From: DATAFF01 sp963744915
GTDB lineage: Bacteria > Pseudomonadota > Alphaproteobacteria > Rhizobiales > Aestuariivirgaceae
Direction: 5' to 3'
Assembly: GCA_963744915.1 (NCBI GenBank)
Contig: CAVUUY010000015.1
Span: 124,001-188,000, forward strand
Length of the DNA: 64,000 nt
How positions within the stretch are numbered: the first letter of the stretch is position 1; every line of letters begins with the position of its first letter. A model generated the notes under the pieces. That model did not search any database and was not told the DNA's origin. It saw only the letters and a program-made list of their open reading frames with translations. This document shows positions 12,903-24,394 of this stretch, piece by piece. Made by a program: the position numbers and the translations under genes.

Positions 12903-14675
12903 TTGAGCGGAAGAGCCGGCAGCATTGCGATCCGCAGCCAATCGACGCGCCTCGCGCGAGTGGGCGGTGCGATCCATGTCGAAGACCTCGATCCCGATCA
13001 GCTCAACCCGTTCCACGATGACGAGCAGCCGCAGCACCACCGCTGGTTGATCACCACCTGCGTCGCCGGCGTGGCCGGCAGCCTGGTCATCGGCACCGTT
13101 CTCCTTGGCGTCTTCGGCACCACGGATTCGCCATCGCCCGCGCTTGCCTCGGTCAACCCGGCCGAGATCTGGCAACGCCCGGCGCTGTCGATGAAGAGCA
13201 ATTACAAGAGCGAGGGCGGCGCGACGCAGGACGGCGAAGCCGAGGTCGCCGAGCTCAAGCCCTACAGCGAGGTTTCGGTGGTCTTCCGCCAGCGCCCCGC
13301 CGGTCCGGAGCCGGCCGAGGCGCCCGCCGACGACACCTCCCAGGGCGTCACCGGCGCCATCGTCATCCCGGCCAGGGCGCTGAGCGGCGGCCAGGGCGGC
13401 GCCTATCCCTCGATCAGCGCCGACGCCCTCCCCTACGGCGCCCCGCAGGTCATCGACGGCTCCTTCCAGGTGGCCTCGCTCGATACCGGCGGCAACATCA
13501 CCATCATCACCAAGACGCTCCCGGAGCCGGTCGACGAAACCATCACCCTCCGCAAGAACAGCGCGCTCGCCGACGAGATCGCCAAGCTCGGGGTCGCCAT
13601 CGACCAGGCCCACGCGCTCGCCAGCGCCCTCGAGCCGGTATTTCCGACCACGCTGCTGAGGGACGGCCAGCAGTTCACCGTCACCTTGGAGCGCCAGCTC
13701 GACTTCTACGGCCAGGACGCCATCGTGCCGGTGCGGTTGTCCTTCTCGCCCGGTCCCAACGAGGAAATCGTCGTCGAAGCCGACGAGGACGGCCGCTTCA
13801 TCGCCAGGGTCGACGGCGCCCAGGAGGGCACCCGCTCGCGTTACGCCGAGTCACCCTATTACCGCGCCCGCGCCAAGGTCGGGGCGGGGCTCTACTCGAC
13901 CGCCAAGGACAATGGCGTGCCCGACTACATCGTCACCCAGATGATGCAGGTCTTCGCCTATGACGTCGACTTCCAGCGTCAGGTGAACGCCGAGGACACC
14001 TTCGAGATCTTCTACGGCAACCCGCTCACCGGCTCATCCACCAAGCGCAAGGTGGTGCACTATACCTCGCTCACCGTCGGCGGCGAGACCAAGAGCTATT
14101 TCCGCTTCACCACTCCCGACGGCGAGACCAGCTATTACGACGAGAATGGCCGCAGCGCCGACCGCGACCTGCTGCGCACGCCGGTGCCGGGCAGCCGCAT
14201 CAGCTCCGGCTTCGGCATGCGCCGCCATCCGATCCTCGGCTATAACCGGATGCATACCGGCGTCGACTTCGCCGCCCCCTATGGCACGCCGCTGAAGGCG
14301 GCCGGCGATGGCGTCATCACCGTCGCCGGCTGGCAGGGCGCCTATGGCAAGGTCGTCCGCATCCGCCACCAGAACAACTACGAGACCATCTACGCCCATA
14401 TGAGCCGCATGCCGACGACCATCAAGCCCGGGATCGCGGTCCGCCAGGGCCAGGTCATCGGCTTCGTCGGCTCGACCGGCCGCTCGACCGGCCCGCATGC
14501 CCATTTCGAGATCCGCCTCGACGGCAAGCCGCTCAATCCGCTGAAAGTCAAGGCAACCGGCGGGCGACAGCTGACCGGCAAGAATCTCGCATTCTTCCGT
14601 CAGCACATGCAGAAGGTCGTCGCCATGATGAAGGCGGCGCCATCGGCCACACGGGTGGCGCAGGCGGGCAATTGA
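12903..14675 (+). CDS. Membrane-anchored M23 family metallopeptidase
   Basis: Predicted 590 aa. A cytoplasmic tail of about 48 residues precedes one membrane helix (about 49-71), a long periplasmic part, and a C-terminal lysostaphin-type peptidase domain: H451 and D455 in HTGVDF and H532/H534 in HAHFEI, the zinc and catalytic residues. It would cut peptidoglycan cross-bridges or stems during growth or division, or serve as an activator if its activity is low. The TTG at 12903 is chosen since it keeps the cytoplasmic tail and has GAGGGAA about 10 bases upstream; GTG at 12960 is the alternative. Convergent with clpB. Confidence 0.88.
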   Translation: MSGRAGSIAIRSQSTRLARVGGAIHVEDLDPDQLNPFHDDEQPQHHRWLITTCVAGVAGSLVIGTVLLGVFGTTDSPSPALASVNPAEIWQRPALSMKSNYKSEGGATQDGEAEVAELKPYSEVSVVFRQRPAGPEPAEAPADDTSQGVTGAIVIPARALSGGQGGAYPSISADALPYGAPQVIDGSFQVASLDTGGNITIITKTLPEPVDETITLRKNSALADEIAKLGVAIDQAHALASALEPVFPTTLLRDGQQFTVTLERQLDFYGQDAIVPVRLSFSPGPNEEIVVEADEDGRFIARVDGAQEGTRSRYAESPYYRARAKVGAGLYSTAKDNGVPDYIVTQMMQVFAYDVDFQRQVNAEDTFEIFYGNPLTGSSTKRKVVHYTSLTVGGETKSYFRFTTPDGETSYYDENGRSADRDLLRTPVPGSRISSGFGMRRHPILGYNRMHTGVDFAAPYGTPLKAAGDGVITVAGWQGAYGKVVRIRHQNNYETIYAHMSRMPTTIKPGIAVRQGQVIGFVGSTGRSTGPHAHFEIRLDGKPLNPLKVKATGGRQLTGKNLAFFRQHMQKVVAMMKAAPSATRVAQAGN

Positions 14676-14702
14676 CGGGCTGTCTCGCGGCATCACGGGG
14701 CA

Positions 14703-14724
14703 GCCGAAGCAAATCCGCTTCGGC
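14703..14724. terminator. Hairpin between convergent M23 and clpB genes
   Basis: A perfect 8-bp stem GCCGAAGC/GCTTCGGC with loop AAATCC sits between the two stop codons. The T content after it is modest on the plus strand (TTATGATGG) and poor on the minus strand, so it is a weak bidirectional terminator at best. Confidence 0.5.
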
Positions 14725-14744
14725 TTATGATGGCATAATTTGCG

Positions 14745-17390
<2,646 letters not shown>

Positions 17391-17564
17391 GGTCAACCTC
17401 CTCGGCCCCGTGTCCGAATTTCTTCCGGCCCTCAAGAGGCGCCGGCCCCGGAATATTCCACGGTCCAGCCCGGGATATGGGTGTTGCGCGAAAACCACGC
17501 AAGCATCACCATTGGCGAAACTCTGCCGCCAAGCCGCCGATGCCTGTCAAGTCCGGTAATGGAT

Positions 17565-18413
17565 TCAGCTCGAGGCGAAGTCTTCCGAATTCTCGTTCGT
17601 CGGCTCGCTGTCGGAGGAGGAGGGCTGCTCTTCCTCGGCGCCTTCAGCCTTGCGCTCGGTCCGCGGCCGACCGTCGCGCCGGAAGCGCCCGTTGCCGGCC
17701 GGCGCATTGCCCGGGGCATTGCCCGCCGCACGGCGCAGGAAATCGGGCTGATGGCCGCTCCAGCCATTGCCGCCCTGGCCTTCTTCGGTCGACGGGGGAT
17801 CGCGCGTTTCGCGGACCTCCCGGTTGTCGCGGAACTCGCGACTCTCGCGCGGCGGACGACTGTCGCGGCTGTCGCGCTCCCGCGGCCGGCGGAATTCCCG
17901 CGGCTGGTCACGCTCGCCATCGCCGTCGCGGCTCTCGCGCGGCGGCGACCGGCGAAAATCGCGCGGGGCGTCGCCGCCGTCGTCGTCGCGGTTCTGCATC
18001 TCCCGCGGCGGACGCTGGCCCTGAGGGTCGAGTATGTCGGGCTGCGGCCCATGGCCGGCCGGGACCATTTCGTCCTCCTCCGGCCCATCCCCGTCCTCGT
18101 CGTCCATATCCTCGCCGCCGAACGGCCGTCGCAGCGCGCCCGGGGGCCCGTTCTGCTGGGCAAAGGTTTGTGCCGCTGCGACTATTCTCAGATAATGCTC
18201 GGCATGCTGGAAATAGTTCTCGGCCATCACCGTATCGCCGGAGGACTGGGCATCACGCGCCAGCTGGAGGTATTTCTCGGCGACATGCTGGGCATTGCCG
18301 CGGACCTTGACGTCCGGACCGTTGCTCTCGAACACCCGGTTTACCGGATTTCCCTGACGACGGCCGCGGCCGCGCGATCTGTTCTTATGCTGATTATGCT
18401 GACCCTGTCTCAT
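17565..18413 (-). CDS. DUF4167 domain protein with arginine-rich tail
   Basis: Predicted 282 aa. The N-terminal 80 residues form the alphaproteobacterial DUF4167 domain (basic start, RVFESNGPDVKVRG, then AEKYLQLARDA and ENYFQHAEHYLR helices). The remaining two thirds are low complexity: an acidic GGEDMDDEDGD patch, then many RESR/RDSR/REFR tracts and a glutamate/serine end. Such basic disordered tails suggest RNA or ribosome binding; the function is not known to me. Its place between prmC and clpB is a conserved Rhizobiales order. Confidence 0.85.
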   Translation of the reverse strand: MRQGQHNQHKNRSRGRGRRQGNPVNRVFESNGPDVKVRGNAQHVAEKYLQLARDAQSSGDTVMAENYFQHAEHYLRIVAAAQTFAQQNGPPGALRRPFGGEDMDDEDGDGPEEDEMVPAGHGPQPDILDPQGQRPPREMQNRDDDGGDAPRDFRRSPPRESRDGDGERDQPREFRRPRERDSRDSRPPRESREFRDNREVRETRDPPSTEEGQGGNGWSGHQPDFLRRAAGNAPGNAPAGNGRFRRDGRPRTERKAEGAEEEQPSSSDSEPTNENSEDFASS

Positions 18414-18822
18414 TCTGCCATTTACACCCGAAATTGCGACCCACGGCCTTCATCGGGCCGCGCTGCCGCGCCTGTTCACCGAGTTCCGAGGAACGCGGTA
18501 CCTGAAACGCTAATGTCCAAGAAAGCCGATTTGCGTGGCAATCTCCGCCAAAGCAGGTCTAGTGCTCACGGATTCCGGAAGCTGTCCGCCCTCAATGGGT
18601 TCAACCTTAGGCGTGAACGCCGCCAGCCTGAACTGACATCTCCGCACCCCCCTTCGGCCCTCCCCGGCCCCGCCGTCGTACCAGCGATGAGTGCAGAATG
18701 CCCATGTCGGGACGCTTCTATTGGGCGAGACACTACCCGTTTGCCGTCGGCTTTCCAACTGCTTTTTTCCTATGCGGAATGCCCTAAATTCAAGATCCAT
18801 CATGCACCGTGGCGTTTGCGCA
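18414..18822. other. Intergenic region without a recognised gene
   Basis: 409 bp between the DUF4167 start and the prmC stop, both on the minus strand. The minus strand stays open in one frame as an out-of-frame continuation across prmC, but it has no start of its own, no ribosome site and no protein resemblance. Base composition is lower in GC than the flanks in the 18720-18810 part. A promoter for DUF4167 is expected but not clear. Confidence 0.5.
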
Positions 18823-19683
18823 TCATGAGCGCAGCACCACCACCCTGTCGCGGCCGGCGAGATCCCTGACAACGCCCTGTCCCATGGCCGGCGGGAAAAG
18901 ACCGTGCGCGGCAAAGATCGCCTGAACCGCCGCCGCCTGCTCGCTGCCGATCTCGAAAACCACTGCACCTCGAGGCGCGAGCACCCGCCCGACCCGAGCG
19001 GCGATGCGGCGAAAGGCCGAAAGCCCGTCATCGCCGCCATCGAGCGCCACCAGAGGATCGTGATCCCGCACCCCGATTTCAAGACCACCGATGGCGCCGC
19101 GGCGAATATAGGGCGGATTCGACACCACGAGATCGAAGCGGCCCGCGACCCCGTCCAGCCAGTCGGCCGCAACGAATTCCGCCCGCTCGGCGACCCCGAG
19201 GCGGCACGCATTGTCGGCCGCGACCGCCAGTGCCGCGGCGCTGAGGTCGGTGGCAACGCCGCGGCCGGCGCCGAGCTCGCAGAGGAGCGTGACCAGGATG
19301 GCGCCGCTGCCGGTGCCAAGGTCGAGAATGCGGGGCGATTTGACGCCGGAGAGAACGCCGAGCGCTGCATCCACCACCGTTTCGGTGTCGGGCCTCGGAT
19401 CGAGGGTTGCCGGCGTGATCCGAAAATCGCGGCCGTAAAATTCCCGCCGCCCGAGAATGCGCGACACCGGTTCCCCGGCGAGGCGCCGCGCCAGATGATC
19501 GCCGGCCCGCCGCCGCCCCTCGGCATCCGTCCGGCGCGCCGGGTCGGCAATCGCCGCCGCCCAATCGAGGCTCAGGGCATCGAGCACCAGCACCCTGGCA
19601 TCGAGTGCCGCGCTGGCAATGCCTGCCTGCGCCAGCCGCGACCGCAAATCGGCGATGAGGTCCCCCGCCGTGTCAGCCGGCAT
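18823..19683 (-). CDS. prmC: Peptide chain release factor N5-glutamine methyltransferase PrmC
   Basis: Predicted 286 aa. Helical N-terminal domain (1-85), then a Rossmann methyltransferase with SAM loop DLGTGSG (121-127) and the catalytic NPPY (189-192) that holds the glutamine amide. It methylates the glutamine of the GGQ motif in release factors 1 and 2, raising termination efficiency. The gene begins inside the 3' end of prfA, its own substrate, with 11 bp overlap, the common bacterial pairing. Confidence 0.96.
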   Translation of the reverse strand: MPADTAGDLIADLRSRLAQAGIASAALDARVLVLDALSLDWAAAIADPARRTDAEGRRRAGDHLARRLAGEPVSRILGRREFYGRDFRITPATLDPRPDTETVVDAALGVLSGVKSPRILDLGTGSGAILVTLLCELGAGRGVATDLSAAALAVAADNACRLGVAERAEFVAADWLDGVAGRFDLVVSNPPYIRRGAIGGLEIGVRDHDPLVALDGGDDGLSAFRRIAARVGRVLAPRGAVVFEIGSEQAAAVQAIFAAHGLFPPAMGQGVVRDLAGRDRVVVLRS

Positions 19684-20758
19684 TGCCGTCGCTGCCGGCG
19701 AGGAGATCGGCTTGGTGCTGCGTGATCAGCGCCTGGACCAGCTCTTCGAGCGCTGCCCCTTCCATCACCAGATCGAGCTTGTAAAGCGTCAGATTGATGC
19801 GGTGGTCGGTCACCCGTCCTTGCGGGAAATTATAGGTCCTGATGCGCTCCGAGCGGTCGCCCGAGCCGACCTGGCCGCGCCGCACCGCCGAGCGCTCGGC
19901 ATCGAGCCGCTCGCGCTCGCGCTCATAAAGCTTGGCCCTCAGGATCTTCAGCGCCTTCGCCTTGTTCTTGTGCTGCGACTTCTCATCCTGCTGGCTGACC
20001 ACGATGCCGGTCGGGAGATGGGTGACGCGCACCGCGCTGTCGGTGGTGTTGACCGACTGGCCACCCGGCCCCGAGGAGCGGAAGACGTCGATCCTGAGGT
20101 CCTTGTCCTCGATCTGGACGTCGACCTCCTCGGCCTCGGGCAACACCGCGACGGTCGCCGCCGAGGTGTGGATCCGTCCCTGCGCCTCGGTTGCCGGCAC
20201 CCGCTGCACCCGGTGCACGCCGGATTCGAATTTGAGGCGGGCATAGGCGCCGGCGCCCGAGATCTCCGCCACGATCTCGCGATAGCCGCCGATCTCGGCG
20301 TCGCTTGCCGACAGGATCTCCACCTTCCAGCCCTTGAATGCGGCATAGCGCTGATACATCCGGAACAGGTCGCCGGCGAACAGCGCCGCCTCGTCGCCGC
20401 CGGTGCCGGCCCTGACCTCGATGATGACATTGCGCTCGTCGGCGGCGTCCTTGGGCAGCAGCAGCAGGCGGAAAGCCTGCTCCGCCTCGCGGATCCGGAC
20501 ATCGAGCACCGAGCGCTCGTCCTCGGCCAGCGACTTGAGCTCGCCGTCGCCGGCCTGCGCCAGCATTTCCTCGACTTCCGCCCGCTCGCGCTTCAGCGTG
20601 TCCAAGGTCCGGGCGGCCCGGACGACCGGCTCGAGCTCGGCATATTCCTTGGACAATCTGACAAAGGCATCGCCCGTCGTCCCGCTCGCCAATGCGGCCT
20701 CGACCACCGCAAAACGGTCATTGAGCCTGGCAATTTTCTCATTTCCGATCGAAATCAT
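19673..20758 (-). CDS. prfA: Peptide chain release factor 1
   Basis: Predicted 361 aa, normal for RF1. The PCRF domain (about 65-200) is followed by the RF-1 domain with GGQ at 232-234 in RSSGPGGQSVNTTDS. It recognises UAA and UAG and triggers release of the finished chain; the GGQ glutamine is the target of the next gene, prmC. ATG at 20758 (MISIGNEK) has AGGAA just upstream; the frame extends to 20791 without added homology. Confidence 0.97.
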   Translation of the reverse strand: MISIGNEKIARLNDRFAVVEAALASGTTGDAFVRLSKEYAELEPVVRAARTLDTLKRERAEVEEMLAQAGDGELKSLAEDERSVLDVRIREAEQAFRLLLLPKDAADERNVIIEVRAGTGGDEAALFAGDLFRMYQRYAAFKGWKVEILSASDAEIGGYREIVAEISGAGAYARLKFESGVHRVQRVPATEAQGRIHTSAATVAVLPEAEEVDVQIEDKDLRIDVFRSSGPGGQSVNTTDSAVRVTHLPTGIVVSQQDEKSQHKNKAKALKILRAKLYERERERLDAERSAVRRGQVGSGDRSERIRTYNFPQGRVTDHRINLTLYKLDLVMEGAALEELVQALITQHQADLLAGSDGNAG

Positions 20759-20862
20759 CGTTCCTCGGCGCGGCCGACCGAGCGTCCGCAACAGGTCAAG
20801 TCGCGGGTTCTAGCCGAGACTGCCGTCCCCGCCAAGCACCGGCAAACGGGCCGGCGAACATG

Positions 20863-21957
20863 TCAGCCCTCTGTCAAGAGCCTGAGATCGAGCGACCGCC
20901 CGACCAGGATCTCGCCCGGATTGCCGAGCTGGCCCTTGTCGATCCCGTCGATCGAATAGCTGATGAGGCCGCCATCCCGGGCGATCACCATGAGCCCGTC
21001 GCGATTGGGCACGCGATAGCTGTCGCCGGGCATCAGTGTCTTGGTCAGGATGACCTTGCCATGCGCATCCTCAATGCGGATCCACACCTTGGCCTTGGCG
21101 TGCAGCACGAGCCGCGAATCACTGTTCTCGGAGCCGTAGAGGCGGCCGCCGCCCGCTTGCTCCTCGCTCTCCGGCGCCCGGTTTGCAGCGGCGTTGCGCC
21201 TGGCGGGCGTGCCCGTTTCGCGCGCGATCAGCTCGGCGATGCCGTCGACCGGCAGGCTCGGCGCGTCCTCCGCGTCGGGCTCCGGCAGATCAGGGCTGAC
21301 CGGACCGACCGCGGCGTCGCGGGTTTCCGCCGAATCGCCCTTCATGAGTTCTTCCGTCAGCGAGGTGATCGAGGAGACCTCGGTTGCCGGCCCTTCGACC
21401 TTGACATGCGACGGGGCGCTCCGCAGCGCCTGCGCCTCGCCGGAGGAACCGCTGGACGGGCTCAGCACCCAGCTTGCCGCGGCAAACAGGAACACCGCGC
21501 CGCAAATGCTGGCAACGATGCCGCCATTGCCCTTGGTGGCATCGATCAGCCGGTTGAGCAGCGGGAAGGCGATGATCTCGGCGCTGCCGAACGGCCGGGC
21601 GGTGCCCGGCATGCGCCGGGTGGTGGTCCGGTTCTGCTGCGGCAGGAATTGGGCATAATGCTTGAGCAGCGGCTCGGGGTCGAAGCCGAGATGAAGGGCA
21701 TAGGCTTCGAGCATTCGCAAGGTGTCGCGCCGCGGCGGCAGCCGCGTCAGATCGCCGGCCTCGATCGCATCGAGATGGTGTGGGTGCACCCCCGAGGCGC
21801 GCCCGGCATCGTGCAGCCGCTCCCGCCGCCGCTCTCTCTCGCGCTGCAGGAACCAACCGACCTCGCCCGCCGGATCGATCTCTCCGTCGGGTTTGGGCCG
21901 GAAGAACATGGAAGCCCGCGGCTTGCCCATATGGACCTGGCTGTCGCTGCTCATCAA
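20863..21957 (-). CDS. RodZ-like protein: helix-turn-helix, membrane helix, DUF4115
   Basis: Predicted 364 aa. A HTH_25 fold (about 30-95: VGWFLQRERERRRERLHDAGRASGVHPHHL in pieces, with a typical IEAGD turn), one membrane helix at about 145-165 (ASICGAVFLFAAASWVL), a proline/glutamate-rich spacer, and a C-terminal DUF4115 beta domain (VWIRIEDAHGKVI, then PGDSYRVPN). This architecture is that of RodZ, which links MreB to the cell-wall elongation machine. In many Rhizobiales MreB is absent or reduced, so the exact role here is open. It is between ptsP and prfA, as in related genomes. Confidence 0.85.
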   Translation of the reverse strand: MMSSDSQVHMGKPRASMFFRPKPDGEIDPAGEVGWFLQRERERRRERLHDAGRASGVHPHHLDAIEAGDLTRLPPRRDTLRMLEAYALHLGFDPEPLLKHYAQFLPQQNRTTTRRMPGTARPFGSAEIIAFPLLNRLIDATKGNGGIVASICGAVFLFAAASWVLSPSSGSSGEAQALRSAPSHVKVEGPATEVSSITSLTEELMKGDSAETRDAAVGPVSPDLPEPDAEDAPSLPVDGIAELIARETGTPARRNAAANRAPESEEQAGGGRLYGSENSDSRLVLHAKAKVWIRIEDAHGKVILTKTLMPGDSYRVPNRDGLMVIARDGGLISYSIDGIDKGQLGNPGEILVGRSLDLRLLTEG

Positions 21958-22051
21958 TGCCGATCCGCTGCACCATCAGGGGGGCGCGGCGGTACACTTC
22001 CCGCGCCTGCCAGACCAACACTGGGTCAAAATGGTAACCATCAGGTTACGG

Positions 22052-24316
22052 TCAGACCGGTATGTTGTTCTCGGCAGCGTAGCCCATGAGCTCGGAGCGG
22101 ATGCTGTGGTCGCCGCGCCTGAGCAGCGGCAGCAGGAAGCCTTCGAGCTTGCCCGCATCGAGCATCAGCGTCATCGACTTCACCGGCCCGATGGCGGCCG
22201 GCGACATCGAGATCGAGCGATAGCCAAGCCCGATCAGGGTCATGGCATCGAGCGGCCGCCCGGCCATCTCGCCGCACAGCGTCACTGGCACGTTGAAGGC
22301 CGAGGCGCGCTCGACCACGCAGCGCAGCGCCCGCAGCCCCGACGGGCTCAGCGGATCATAGCGCCCGGCGAGCTTCGGATGGCCGCGGTCGGCGGCGAAC
22401 AGGAATTGCATGAGATCGTTGGAGCCGATCGAGGCGAAATCGACCTCGGTGAGGAAGGCATCGAGCTGGAACAGCAGCGATGGCACCTCGATCATCGCCC
22501 CGAGCATCAGCGAGCGCGGCGGCTGGTGGCCCTGCCGCTCGAGGAAGGCAAGCTCCTCCAACACCGCCGCCCGCGCCGTGATGAACTCGGCAACCTCGGC
22601 CACCATCGGAAACATGATCTTCAAGTTTCGCCCCGACCCGGCCTTCAGCAGGGCCCGCGCCTGCAGCCGGAGCAGGGCCGGCCGCTCGAGGGCATAGCGA
22701 ATTGCCCGCCAGCCGAGCGCCGGGTTGTCCTCGCGCGGCACATGCAGGTAGGGAAGCGTCTTGTCCGAGCCGATATCGAGGGTCCGGAACACCACCGGCA
22801 GGTCGCCGGCGGCGGTCAGAACCGCGTCATAGAGCGCGGCCTGCTGGTCGAGCCGCGGGAACCGCCGCGACAGCATGAACTGCAGCTCGGTGCGGAACAG
22901 GCCGATGCCGTCGGCACCGGAGTCCGACAGATGCGGCAGGTCGACGATCAGCCCGGCATTGATGCCGAGAGCGATCCGCTGGCCGTCGAGCGTCACCGCG
23001 GGGAGATGCCGCAGCTCGGCATATTTTGCCTGGCGCCGGGCATAGAACCTGACCTTTTCGGCATAGGCCTGCTCGATGCCGGGCGAGGGCCGGACGTGGA
23101 TCTCGCCGAGCCCGCCATCGACGATGATCGGATCGCCCGTCTCGACGAAATCGATGATGTCGGTGACCTGTCCGACCGCCGGCACGCCGAGCGCTCGCGC
23201 CACGATGGCGACATGGCTGTTCGCCCCGGATTCGGCGAGCACCAGGCCGCGCAGCCGTGTGCGGTCATAGTCGAGGAGCTCGGCCGGCCCCATCGTTCGC
23301 GCCACCACGATGGCATCGCGCGGCAGCTGGCCCTGCGCCGCCGTGCCGGTCTGGCCGGTCAGGATGCGCAGCAGCCGGTTGGCGAGGTCGTCGAGATCGT
23401 GCATGCGGTCGCGCAGATAGGCATCGCTCTGGCGCGCCATGCGGGCGCGGTTCTCCCCCTGAACCCGTTCCACCGCCGCCTCGGCCGTCAGGCCGGTCTC
23501 GACCGCTTCGCGGATCCGCCGCACCCAGCCGCGGTCATGGGCGAACATCCGGAAGGTCTCCAACACCTCGTCATGCTCGCCGCCCTCGCCGAGGCTCATG
23601 CGCCCGATCAGCGTGTCGACCTGCTGGCGCAGCGCCGCAATCCCTTCCTCGATCCGCCGCTTCTCGTCCGGGATGCTCTCGGCAATCAGATCGGTGATGA
23701 CGACCCGCGGCTCGTGCAGCACGGCATGGCCGAGCGCCAACCCCTCGGCAATGCTTTCGCCGCGCAGATGATGGGCGCGCTGGCGCGCCGCTTCGGCCTC
23801 GCCGGCCTGCGCCAGCTCCTTGAGATCGCCCGAGGCGATGATCTCGGCCAGCACCATCGCCGCGGTCTGCAGCGCTTCCTCTTCCTCCTCGATATATTGC
23901 CGCTTGGTGCGGTTCTGCACGACCAGCACGCCGATCGAGCGGCCGAGCCGAAGCAGCGGCACGCCGAGGAAGGACGAATAAACCTCCTCGCCGGTCTCCG
24001 GCAGATATTTGAAATCGGGATGCGAGCGGGCATCGGCGAGATTGAGCGGCGCCCCGTCGCGCGCGATCCGGCCGACCAGACCCTCGCCGAGATTGAGCCG
24101 GCTCTTATGGACGGCCGACCGGTTCAGGCCTTCGGTGGCGAACAGCTCGAGATCACCGCCCGGCCGCAGCACGTAGATCGAGCACACCTCCGCCACCATG
24201 TTGGCGGCGATGAGCTTCACGATGCGATCGAGCCGCTGCTGCGCTGCGACCGGCTCCGCCATGACCTCGCGCAGCCTTCGGAGCAGGACACGCGGGCCTA
24301 AGGCGGGTGGAACCAT
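22052..24316 (-). CDS. ptsP: PTS enzyme I of the nitrogen branch, GAF-containing PtsP
   Basis: Predicted 754 aa. N-terminal GAF domain (about 15-165), then the enzyme I parts: PEP-utiliser N-terminal domain, phosphohistidine domain with the active histidine in ESGANSHVAIVARALG, and the TIM-barrel PEP-binding domain (GLFRTELQFM, then FRTLDIGSDK and FASIGSNDL). It transfers phosphate from PEP to NPr (PtsO) and on to EIIA-Ntr, a signalling relay tied to nitrogen and potassium status; the GAF domain of homologues responds to glutamine. It follows lysC by 78 bp on the same strand, a conserved Rhizobiales pairing. Confidence 0.95.
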   Translation of the reverse strand: MVPPALGPRVLLRRLREVMAEPVAAQQRLDRIVKLIAANMVAEVCSIYVLRPGGDLELFATEGLNRSAVHKSRLNLGEGLVGRIARDGAPLNLADARSHPDFKYLPETGEEVYSSFLGVPLLRLGRSIGVLVVQNRTKRQYIEEEEEALQTAAMVLAEIIASGDLKELAQAGEAEAARQRAHHLRGESIAEGLALGHAVLHEPRVVITDLIAESIPDEKRRIEEGIAALRQQVDTLIGRMSLGEGGEHDEVLETFRMFAHDRGWVRRIREAVETGLTAEAAVERVQGENRARMARQSDAYLRDRMHDLDDLANRLLRILTGQTGTAAQGQLPRDAIVVARTMGPAELLDYDRTRLRGLVLAESGANSHVAIVARALGVPAVGQVTDIIDFVETGDPIIVDGGLGEIHVRPSPGIEQAYAEKVRFYARRQAKYAELRHLPAVTLDGQRIALGINAGLIVDLPHLSDSGADGIGLFRTELQFMLSRRFPRLDQQAALYDAVLTAAGDLPVVFRTLDIGSDKTLPYLHVPREDNPALGWRAIRYALERPALLRLQARALLKAGSGRNLKIMFPMVAEVAEFITARAAVLEELAFLERQGHQPPRSLMLGAMIEVPSLLFQLDAFLTEVDFASIGSNDLMQFLFAADRGHPKLAGRYDPLSPSGLRALRCVVERASAFNVPVTLCGEMAGRPLDAMTLIGLGYRSISMSPAAIGPVKSMTLMLDAGKLEGFLLPLLRRGDHSIRSELMGYAAENNIPV

Positions 24317-24394
24317 CAGCGTGCGTCCTCAGTCCTGGACTGATCTTCTCGGCGGTTTTTCAAAGGATCTCGGCAATCGTTCCATCCTCCCGCC

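Noticed and set aside
12536..12925. 129-codon minus-strand frame upstream of the rRNA promoter
   Set aside because: Low-complexity, Pro/Arg/Cys-rich with no ribosome site or family resemblance, in a region expected to be regulatory.
18510..18822. Minus-strand open frame between prmC and DUF4167
   Set aside because: It is the tail of an out-of-frame reading of prmC with no start or ribosome site of its own.
21722..24301. An 859-codon plus-strand frame opposite ptsP and the RodZ-like gene
   Set aside because: Antisense shadow with repetitive H, R, G and Q content; the minus-strand genes have clear motifs.
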